From NCBI GenBank assembly GCA_017861475.1, contig JAGFXV010000012.1, positions 1 through 13,305 on the forward strand: 13,305 bases of DNA. The letters are read 5' to 3'. Shown here piece by piece: positions 7,737-13,305 of this stretch. This DNA comes from Bacillota bacterium. GTDB lineage: Bacteria; Bacillota; Syntrophomonadia; Syntrophomonadales; Syntrophomonadaceae. A program made the translations under genes and the position numbers. How positions within the stretch are numbered: the stretch's first letter is position 1; each line of letters starts with the position of its first letter. The notes below the pieces were generated by a model that did no database searches, was not told the DNA's origin, and worked only from the letters and a program-made list of their open reading frames with translations.

Positions 7737-8444
7737 ATGAAAGTAGTTGGGATAACTGACATTGGTTTGGTGCGTAAAAGGAATGAAGACAATTACCTGA
7801 TTGATACCGGTCGCAATCTTTTTTTGGTTTGTGATGGTATGGGAGGCCATTTCGGCGGCGATATTGCCTCGCGTCTGGCAACTGAAACAATCAACCGGGA
7901 ACTCGTCTTTAACAGTATAGCGGATTTGCCTGAAGCATTGGAAAAAGCAGTCCAAACTGCCAATCGTATCATCTGGGAAACCGGCCAAGCCGATGCTGAG
8001 TTAAATGAAATGGGCACTACAGTAACCGCAGCTGTATTATGTGATGATCAACTTCTGATTGCTCACGTCGGTGACAGCAGTCTGTTCATCATTCATGACA
8101 ATGAAATCATAAAACCGACCAGTGATCATACCCTGGCTGAACATATGCGCAGAGACGGGCTTATTGTAAAGGACGATGAAAGATACAAATCTTTTCATCA
8201 TGTTTTGACCCGTGCTTTGGGGATCGATAAAAAGGTTGACATTGATATTAATCAGATCAAAGTGATGAAAAATGATTGGATATTACTTTGTACAGATGGT
8301 TTAAGTAATTTGGTTGAACAGGATGAAATCAAAGATTTGCTTAAAAATAAAAATGAACCGCAGGAGGCCTGCCAACAACTGCTTGAATTAGCGCTGGCCC
8401 GGGGCGGATATGATAATATAACCATGATTCTCTTACATTTGTAG
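7737..8444 (+). CDS. prpC: PP2C-type Ser/Thr protein phosphatase (PrpC/Stp)
   Basis: Cytoplasmic metal-dependent phosphatase that reverses phosphorylation by the adjacent PASTA kinase. The 235-residue product has the PP2C motifs in order: SDIG-type opening (GITDIGLVRKRNEDN, residues 5-19), CDGMGGH (32-38) with metal-binding Asp33, GTTVTAAVL (93-101), HVGDSS (110-115), LCTDGLSNLV (184-193) with Asp187, and GGYDNIT (223-229) with Asp226. No transmembrane segment is seen, as usual for the stand-alone Firmicute enzyme. The common Arg of the VGDSR motif is Ser here, a small deviation. The ATG is preceded by TTGAGGTGA. The gene lies 17 bases after rlmN and 17 bases before the preferred kinase start, the usual phosphatase-kinase couple. 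Confidence 0.96.
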   Translation: MKVVGITDIGLVRKRNEDNYLIDTGRNLFLVCDGMGGHFGGDIASRLATETINRELVFNSIADLPEALEKAVQTANRIIWETGQADAELNEMGTTVTAAVLCDDQLLIAHVGDSSLFIIHDNEIIKPTSDHTLAEHMRRDGLIVKDDERYKSFHHVLTRALGIDKKVDIDINQIKVMKNDWILLCTDGLSNLVEQDEIKDLLKNKNEPQEACQQLLELALARGGYDNITMILLHL

Positions 8445-8448
8445 ATTT

Positions 8449-8453
8449 GGGGG
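8449..8453 (+). promoter_or_regulatory. G-tract ribosome binding site for the TTG start of prkC
   Basis: GGGGG lies 8 bases before the TTG at 8462 and can pair with the CCUCC of 16S rRNA with one G-U pair. The alternative in-frame TTG at 8447 overlaps this tract and has no site upstream. The ATG at 8457 is out of frame. This weak site with a TTG start may keep kinase translation low relative to the phosphatase, which is inference. Confidence 0.5.
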
Positions 8454-8461
8454 TTTATGTT

Positions 8462-10306
8462 TTGGAAAACATTATTCTCGGAGGACGTTATGAACTGCTT
8501 GAAATTATCGGCGAAGGCGGCATGGCCAGGGTATACAAGGCCCATTGCAGAATCCTGGACAGAATTGTTGCCATAAAAATATTAAAAGAAGAATACTCCA
8601 GAGATAAGAGTTTTGTTGAAAAATTCAAAACGGAAGCGCTGTCCGCTGCCAGGATCAATCATCCCAATATTGTAAATATCTACGACGTCGGACAAGAAGG
8701 CGACATTCATTATATTGTAATGGAACTGGTTGAAGGCCGGACCCTGAAGGAGATTATCAGTGATGAAGCTCCGCTGGCTGTGGAACGTGCAGTTGATATT
8801 GCCATTATGATCTGTGATGGAGTACATCATGCCCATGAAAAAGGAATCATACACCGGGATATAAAACCGCATAATATCCTAATCACTGATCATGGTATGG
8901 TAAAAGTTGCTGATTTCGGGATTGCTCGTGCAATCAGCAATGCGACCATAACGTATGGCAACAATAATATCGTCGGATCTGTTCACTATATTTCGCCCGA
9001 GCAGGCAAAAGGAGAAACAGTCAACCGGACGACTGATATTTATTCGATCGGCTGCGTACTGTATGAAATGCTGACCGGAAGAGCTCCTTTCACAGCGGAT
9101 AGTGCGATTACAGTAGCGTTGAAGCATATTCACGATGAAGTTCCCTCCCCGCGAAAAATAAATCCCGATATTCCTGTTGCCCTGGAAAGCATTATTATGC
9201 AAGCAATGCAGAAGAATCCCAGGCAACGTTTTGCCAGTGCACAGGAAATGCGGAATGTGTTGTTGGGTATTAATATGCAAAATTCGGAAGAATATAAGCT
9301 TAAGCGCAGAAACGAGAACAGGATGGCAGGTGCGCCAAAATTGTTTGAGGGAGATGAAGCCGTGAAAAAGAAGAAAAAACTGAGCCCGGTTGGGATTGCT
9401 ATCATAGTTATCGCAGTTATTGGCTTATTGTCAGGCGTGCTTCTATCCGGCGGGGGATTGTTCGGCAAGGAAGTAATCGTGCCGAATGTAGAGGGCATGG
9501 ATTACAAACAGGCTGATGAAGAACTCTCCAAGGTTGGTTTGGTCATGAGTGTTGTCGGTAAAGAATACAGCAGTGAATTTGAAAAAGATGCCGTAATATC
9601 ACAGGATCCGGGTAAGGATAGAAAAGTTAAGGAAGGCCGCAAGATTGAGGTTGTTATTAGCAAGGGCTCAGAATTAATTACCGTACCTAATATTACCGGC
9701 ATAGATATTAAAGATGCGGTGACCAAACTCGGTAATGTCGGATTGAACATGGGTAATATTGAAAAGGTATATGATGAAGAAAAACCCGAAGGAATGGTAA
9801 TTTCACAAGATCCTGCCAGAGGGACCAAACATGAAGCAGGAACCAGTGTTAACGTAGTGGTAAGTGAAGGCAAACAGCCGGACAGAGTGTCAATGCCTGA
9901 TTTGAAAGGGCTTACTATTGACAAGGCGCGGACCGTATTGGAAGATAATAAACTGGTACTGGGAGAAATCAAGCGTCAGGAAAGCACTTCCTACGTTGCG
10001 GATCAAATCGCTGAGCAGGATACCGAACCCGGAGTGATGGTCGAAGAAGGTACCACCATAAATGTAGTTGTCAGTACCGGCCCAGGGCCGCAGGTGAAAA
10101 CGAAAGTCCTCCAGTTCAAGCTTCCCAGTGATGATGTTACCATGAATGTTAAAATTATTGTCAGCGACCTGCAGGGGAAACGTACAACTTACGATCAAAC
10201 CCATCAGGGCGGTGATGTTGTTTATACCAGTATCAATTATTACGGAACCGGAACTGCGGAAGTATTAATTAATGATAAAACCGTTAAAACATACAAGTTG
10301 AATTAG
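8462..10306 (+). CDS. prkC: PASTA-domain Ser/Thr protein kinase (PrkC/PknB type)
   Basis: Membrane Hanks-type kinase that senses cell-wall muropeptides or lipid II through extracellular PASTA repeats and phosphorylates cytoplasmic targets. Numbering is from TTG 8462 (614 residues; 619 if TTG 8447 is used). Seen: glycine loop GEGGMARVY at about 17-25, Lys39 in VAIKIL, HRDIKPHNIL with catalytic Asp133, DFG at Asp151, an activation loop with Thr162 and Thr164 (ATITYGNNN), and GSVHYISPEQ. A basic KKKKK stretch comes just before the transmembrane helix at about 309-329. Three PASTA repeats follow at about 337-403, 404-470 and 475-542, each opening (V/M)P(N/D) and closing with VVxS. A further domain of about 70 residues ends the protein (545-614), beta-rich in appearance and possibly Ig-like. 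It is preceded by its phosphatase and followed by rsgA, a known type of kinase target in this gene order. Confidence 0.96.
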   Translation: MENIILGGRYELLEIIGEGGMARVYKAHCRILDRIVAIKILKEEYSRDKSFVEKFKTEALSAARINHPNIVNIYDVGQEGDIHYIVMELVEGRTLKEIISDEAPLAVERAVDIAIMICDGVHHAHEKGIIHRDIKPHNILITDHGMVKVADFGIARAISNATITYGNNNIVGSVHYISPEQAKGETVNRTTDIYSIGCVLYEMLTGRAPFTADSAITVALKHIHDEVPSPRKINPDIPVALESIIMQAMQKNPRQRFASAQEMRNVLLGINMQNSEEYKLKRRNENRMAGAPKLFEGDEAVKKKKKLSPVGIAIIVIAVIGLLSGVLLSGGGLFGKEVIVPNVEGMDYKQADEELSKVGLVMSVVGKEYSSEFEKDAVISQDPGKDRKVKEGRKIEVVISKGSELITVPNITGIDIKDAVTKLGNVGLNMGNIEKVYDEEKPEGMVISQDPARGTKHEAGTSVNVVVSEGKQPDRVSMPDLKGLTIDKARTVLEDNKLVLGEIKRQESTSYVADQIAEQDTEPGVMVEEGTTINVVVSTGPGPQVKTKVLQFKLPSDDVTMNVKIIVSDLQGKRTTYDQTHQGGDVVYTSINYYGTGTAEVLINDKTVKTYKLN

Positions 10307-10321
10307 ACAGCGGAGGGAGTA

Positions 10322-11203
10322 ATGACCATCGCGCAGGACCAAGGTCTGGTATTAAAAAATTACAGCGGCTTTTACTATGTTCAGGATAGCGATACACAGA
10401 TTATAGAGTGTCGTACCAGAGGCAAACTGAAGGAAAGGATACTCAGCGGGGACCGGGTAATATTCACCCCGCTGGAGGACAACAAGGGAATTCTTGAACA
10501 AGTGTTGCCACGCCAAAATGAAATGTACAGGCCACGGGTGGCTAACGTTAGTATCGTTTTGATCGTAATAGCCTATGATCGTCCGCTGCCCAGTCTGACG
10601 CTGTTGGACAGGCTTTTATTACTGGCGCAGTACAGCCGGCTGCAGCCGATAATTGTCCTTAACAAGTCAGATCTGCCGCTCAATCAGGCTGTCAAAGACA
10701 TCCTGGACTATTATCCCCGCGCCAAATTCCCCTTATTAAAGGTATCAGCCCGATACAATCAAGGCACGGAAGAGCTAAGAAATGCGATCAATGGTGAAAT
10801 AGCAGTATTGGCAGGACCATCGGGGGTTGGCAAATCTAGTATTCTGAATTTACTTACCAACAGGGAAACAGCTCCCACCCAGGAAGTGAGCAATAAAATT
10901 GGTCGCGGCCGCCATACAACCCGCCATGTAGAACTTTATCCCCTGGACAATAATGGCTGGCTGGTTGATACACCGGGTTTCAGTGTTTTGGATCTGCCGC
11001 GGATGCGGCGCGAGGAACTCCCCGGTCTGTTTCGGGATTTTGCTGCGTACGCTGAAGAATGTAAATTTGCTGATTGCCTGCATTATAAGGAAAATGAATG
11101 CGGAGTCAAAAATGCGGTAGAAAAAAATGAAATTTTGAATTCCCGCTATGAGAATTATTTATCCATGCTGGCAGAAGTAATGGAAAATGAGAGGTGTTAT
11201 TAG
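10322..11203 (+). CDS. rsgA: Ribosome small-subunit-dependent GTPase RsgA (YloQ/CpgA)
   Basis: Circularly permuted GTPase that checks late maturation of the 30S subunit. The 293-residue product has an N-terminal OB-fold (about 1-70), then GTPase motifs in permuted order: G4 NKSD (114-117), G5-like SAR (142-144), G1 GPSGVGKS (165-172), switch I RGRHTT (195-200) and G3 DTPGF (216-220). A C-terminal zinc knuckle reads C-x4-C-x-H-x5-C with Cys247, Cys252, His254 and Cys260. The ATG is preceded by CGGAGGGAG, 15 bases after prkC. Position directly behind the PASTA kinase matches B. subtilis prkC-cpgA, where the GTPase is phosphorylated by the kinase; the same relation here is inference. The stop codon overlaps the preferred rpe start by one base. 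Confidence 0.97.
   Translation: MTIAQDQGLVLKNYSGFYYVQDSDTQIIECRTRGKLKERILSGDRVIFTPLEDNKGILEQVLPRQNEMYRPRVANVSIVLIVIAYDRPLPSLTLLDRLLLLAQYSRLQPIIVLNKSDLPLNQAVKDILDYYPRAKFPLLKVSARYNQGTEELRNAINGEIAVLAGPSGVGKSSILNLLTNRETAPTQEVSNKIGRGRHTTRHVELYPLDNNGWLVDTPGFSVLDLPRMRREELPGLFRDFAAYAEECKFADCLHYKENECGVKNAVEKNEILNSRYENYLSMLAEVMENERCY
11189..11196 (+). promoter_or_regulatory. Ribosome binding site setting the GTG start of rpe
   Basis: GAGAGGTG lies inside the end of rsgA, with 6 bases to the GTG at 11203. The GTG at 11194 is part of this site and so is an unlikely start. Confidence 0.65.
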
Positions 11204-11853
11204 TGGCTTTGGTTGCCCCGTCGATTTTGTCCGCGAATTTTGCCTGTCTGGGAGATGAATGCATAAAACTTCAAAATGCCGGTGCCGACTGGCTCCATAT
11301 TGATGTGATGGACGGACAGTTTGTCCCCAATATAACTATTGGTCCGCCGGTTGTACGTAATATCAGACCCATCAGCAAATTATTGTTCGATGTACATCTG
11401 ATGATTGAAAAACCAGAACTAATGATACCCGCCTTTATTGATGCCGGTGCAGATCTTATCACCGTTCATGTTGAAGCATGTACCCATCTGCATCGCGTCG
11501 TACATATGATCAAAGATGCCGGCTTGAAAGCCGGAGTGGCATTGAACCCGGCTACTTCCTTGTCGACCGTGGAAAACATCTTGCCGGATGTGGATCTGAC
11601 TTTGATCATGAGTGTGAATCCTGGATTTGGCGGACAAAAGTTTATCCCGGCCTGCCTGGACAAAATCAAGCGACTAAAACAAATGATCCTGGCCAGTCAA
11701 ACTGAAACCTGGCTGCAGGTGGACGGAGGCGTAAATCTGCAATGGAGCAAAGCTGTGGTTGAAGCGGGTGCTGATGTACTGGTAGCAGGATCATATATTT
11801 TTGGCGCCGAAGATATGCAATCCACGATCACAGGCATGAAAAAACTGGTCTGA
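11203..11853 (+). CDS. rpe: Ribulose-phosphate 3-epimerase
   Basis: Interconverts ribulose 5-phosphate and xylulose 5-phosphate in the pentose phosphate pathway; cytoplasmic TIM barrel with a divalent metal. From GTG 11203 the product has 216 residues, a normal length. Motifs seen: APSILSANF (5-13), HIDVMDGQFVPN (32-43) with metal ligand His32 and catalytic Asp34, FDVHLMIEKPE (62-72) with His65, SVNPGFGGQKF (137-147, phosphate loop) and QVDGGVN (172-178) with catalytic Asp174. The start is chosen from the ribosome binding site at 11189-11196; GTG 11194 would add three residues. The start overlaps the rsgA stop by one base (TAGTG), implying translational coupling. B. subtilis has thiN next; here the FMN switch and ribD follow. 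Confidence 0.97.
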   Translation: MALVAPSILSANFACLGDECIKLQNAGADWLHIDVMDGQFVPNITIGPPVVRNIRPISKLLFDVHLMIEKPELMIPAFIDAGADLITVHVEACTHLHRVVHMIKDAGLKAGVALNPATSLSTVENILPDVDLTLIMSVNPGFGGQKFIPACLDKIKRLKQMILASQTETWLQVDGGVNLQWSKAVVEAGADVLVAGSYIFGAEDMQSTITGMKKLV

Positions 11854-11919
11854 TCAACCGATAAGTGAGGGGAAACAGAAAGTATTTCAGGAATAAATAC
11901 GATTATTTCATGGCATGGC

Positions 11920-11949
11920 TTGACCAGCGGCTACAGATAATGCTACTAT
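11920..11949 (+). promoter_or_regulatory. Candidate sigma-A promoter for the ribD transcript
   Basis: TTGACC at 11920-11925 and TACTAT at 11944-11949 are separated by 18 bases, and TGC directly before the -10 box gives an extended -10. This would start the RNA at about 11956, some 25 bases before the riboswitch. The -10 box matches only 4 of 6 consensus bases, so the call rests on the -35 box, the extended -10 and the position. Confidence 0.5.
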
Positions 11950-11982
11950 AAGTCTGTCAATAAAACTGCATATTACGATTGA

Positions 11983-12094
11983 CTTTCTTCGGGGAAGGGT
12001 GAAATTCCCTATCGGCGGTATAGCCCGCGAGCCTTACGGCAGGATTCGGTGAGATTCCGAAGCCGACAGTTACAGTCTGGATGGGAGAAGAAGG
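11983..12094 (+). ncRNA. FMN riboswitch (RFN element) controlling ribD
   Basis: Complete FMN aptamer that senses flavin mononucleotide and lowers riboflavin gene expression. Conserved blocks are seen in order: TTCGGGG…AGGGTGAAATTCCCT (P2 arm, AGGG 11996-11999 with CCCT 12007-12010), CGGCGGT…AGCCCGCGAGCC (P3), GCC/GGC at 12031-12040 (P4), TTCGG 12045-12049 with CCGAA 12057-12061 (P5), GAC 12065-12067 with GTC 12075-12077 (P6), and GGATGGGAGAAG. The closing P1 helix pairs 11983-11990 with 12087-12094, including one G-U pair. It is followed by about 58 bases and then an intrinsic terminator before ribD, so control is most likely at transcription. Confidence 0.96.
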
Positions 12095-12152
12095 GTTGGC
12101 AAACCATGCGTAATTGTTATGTGCGCTTATTTGCTGACTTGATCTTGCTTTA

Positions 12153-12185
12153 AACCCCGATATATTGTCGGGGTTATTATTTTTT
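12153..12185 (+). terminator. Intrinsic terminator, expression platform of the FMN riboswitch
   Basis: AACCCCGA (12153-12160) pairs with TCGGGGTT (12168-12175) across a 7-base loop, an 8-bp stem, and is followed by ATTATTTTTT (12176-12185). It ends only 13 bases before the ribD start, so it acts as an attenuator. With FMN bound it should form and stop transcription; without FMN the CCCCGA arm can be taken by upstream TCGGGG (11989-11994) or AACCC by GGGTT (12093-12097). Between aptamer and terminator, GCAAA (12099-12103) can pair with TTTGC (12130-12134), a possible side hairpin. Confidence 0.92.
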
Positions 12186-12198
12186 CAAGGGATGATTA

Positions 12199-13305
12199 AT
12201 GATGGATGATGACAGTAAAAAATATATGCAGCGAGCCCTTGATCTGGCTGTCCTTGCTATGGGAAAAACCAGCCCCAATCCGGTTGTCGGTGCGGTAGTT
12301 GTTAAAAACAACCAGATCATTGGAGAAGGGTATCACCATAAAGCCGGTACTCCTCACGCGGAGGTCCATGCGCTGCGTGAGGCAGGGGAAGAGGCCCGGG
12401 GAGCCACCATATATGTGAGTTTGGAACCCTGCAGTCATTTTGGGCGCACGCCACCCTGTGCAGATGCACTGATCGAAGCCGGTATAAAAAAAACGGTGAT
12501 TGCCACGCTTGACCCCAACCCGATGGTTGCCGGCAAGGGTATGCAGAAGTTGCTGGATGCAGGCATCGAAGTAGAACTGGGGGTAATGGAAGAGCAAGCT
12601 AGGAAACTAAATGAGATATTTTTTAAATATATCAGGACGGCGCAACCACTGGTAGCAATCAAGACCGCCATGACATTGGACGGCAAAATCGCGTCAAACA
12701 ACGGTGACTCACGTTGGATCACTTCAGAAGATGCACGGGCTTATGTCCATCAACTACGTGGAATCTATGATGCCATTATGGTCGGTATCGGTACTGTTTT
12801 AAAAGACGATCCGATGCTGAACGTAAGACTTGAAAACAGCGATTATGATGATCCGGTCAGAATAATTGTCGACAGTTACCTTGAAATACCTCTGTACAGC
12901 CATATTGTTACCAGCAGCAGACAACAGCGCAGCATTATATTCTGTGCCCATGAGGCTGACCAGGCCAGACAAAAACGTCTGGAAGAAGCCGGGTGTGAGG
13001 TACAGCGCATCAATAGCGAAAGCGGTTTGCTGGTGATGGAAGAATTGCTGAATATACTCGGTGAAATGAAGATATGCAGTCTGTTGGTGGAAGGAGGCGG
13101 AACCGTAAATGCCGCTTTTTTGGAAACAGGACTGGCGGATAAAGTATATTGGTTCATTGCTCCCAAAATTATCGGCGGTAAAGATGCTCCATCTCCGGTT
13201 GGGGGAAAAGGATTTGATTTTATGAAAGAAGCCATTGAAGTGGAATCGATGGAGATTACAAGATTTACCCGTGATTATCTCATAACCGGGTATATCAGGA
13301 AATAA
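12199..13305 (+). CDS. ribD: Bifunctional riboflavin biosynthesis deaminase/reductase RibD
   Basis: Carries out the second and third steps of riboflavin synthesis after GTP cyclohydrolase II: deamination of the diaminopyrimidine and NADPH-dependent reduction of the ribosyl side chain. The 368-residue product has an N-terminal CMP/dCMP-type deaminase domain with zinc site HAE (His53, catalytic Glu55) and PCSHFGRTPPC (Cys78, Cys87), then a RibD reductase domain from about residue 150 with KTAMTLDGKIA (155-165), DAIMVGIGTVLKDDPMLNVR (191-210) and LLVEGGGTVNAAFLE near 295-310. Its length and two-domain order are standard. AAGGGA at 12187-12192 precedes the ATG at 12199; the next codon is also ATG and could be used. 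The stop codon is the last three bases of the window, so any further rib genes would lie beyond it. Controlled by the FMN riboswitch upstream. Confidence 0.97.
   Translation: MMDDDSKKYMQRALDLAVLAMGKTSPNPVVGAVVVKNNQIIGEGYHHKAGTPHAEVHALREAGEEARGATIYVSLEPCSHFGRTPPCADALIEAGIKKTVIATLDPNPMVAGKGMQKLLDAGIEVELGVMEEQARKLNEIFFKYIRTAQPLVAIKTAMTLDGKIASNNGDSRWITSEDARAYVHQLRGIYDAIMVGIGTVLKDDPMLNVRLENSDYDDPVRIIVDSYLEIPLYSHIVTSSRQQRSIIFCAHEADQARQKRLEEAGCEVQRINSESGLLVMEELLNILGEMKICSLLVEGGGTVNAAFLETGLADKVYWFIAPKIIGGKDAPSPVGGKGFDFMKEAIEVESMEITRFTRDYLITGYIRK

Noticed and set aside
9502..9972. Minus-strand open frame of 156 codons
   Set aside because: It lies opposite the PASTA repeats of prkC, is Ser/Thr/Leu/Pro-rich as expected of an antisense shadow, and has no ribosome binding site or known motif that I recognise.
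11519..11534. CCGGCT-TGAA-AGCCGG hairpin in rpe
   Set aside because: A 6-bp stem is expected by chance in a window of this size, and it lies mid-gene in conserved codons.
11882..11900. GTATTT…AAATAC hairpin after rpe as an operon terminator
   Set aside because: The stem is only 6 bp and AT-rich, and the following bases (GATTATTTCATGG) are not a U-run.

Overview
The window is a dense, single-strand block of housekeeping genes, all on the plus strand. It carries the low-to-mid GC, strong AGGAGG-type ribosome binding sites and gene order typical of a Gram-positive Firmicute. The order priA-def-fmt-(DUF116)-(zinc peptidase)-rsmB-rlmN-prpC-prkC-rsgA-rpe matches the well-known Bacillus subtilis priA to rpe cluster. 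The two extra genes between fmt and rsmB (a DUF116 membrane protein and a YugP-type zinc metallopeptidase) point to a member of class Clostridia, possibly a Peptococcaceae or Syntrophomonadaceae relative. The sequence alone does not fix the genus.

Layout. 2-2359: 3' part of priA (replication restart helicase); its true start lies upstream of the window. 2373-3784: def and fmt, which remove and add the formyl group of initiator methionine. 3818-5244: DUF116 protein and zinc metallopeptidase, both membrane-associated and of unknown role. 5261-7719: rsmB and rlmN, which methylate 16S and 23S rRNA. 7737-10306: PP2C phosphatase and PASTA-domain Ser/Thr kinase, the opposing pair that reads cell-wall state. 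10322-11853: rsgA (30S maturation GTPase) and rpe (pentose phosphate pathway). Gaps between these genes are at most about 35 bases and no terminator is seen, so they probably form one long transcript.

11854-12198 is the only long non-coding stretch. It holds a likely promoter, a complete FMN riboswitch, and a strong intrinsic terminator just before ribD, the first riboflavin-biosynthesis gene, whose stop codon is the last three bases of the window. The architecture is that of a transcription-terminating FMN switch. Because no convincing terminator follows rpe, upstream transcripts may also run into the switch and be gated by it.

No mobile element, CRISPR array, tRNA, rRNA or clear foreign DNA was seen. 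I found no convincing new multi-gene system. The points most worth a second look are the DUF116/peptidase pair, a perfect 11-bp hairpin inside rsmB, a DEEQ instead of DEEH Walker B motif in PriA, and the competing pairing partners in the riboswitch expression platform.
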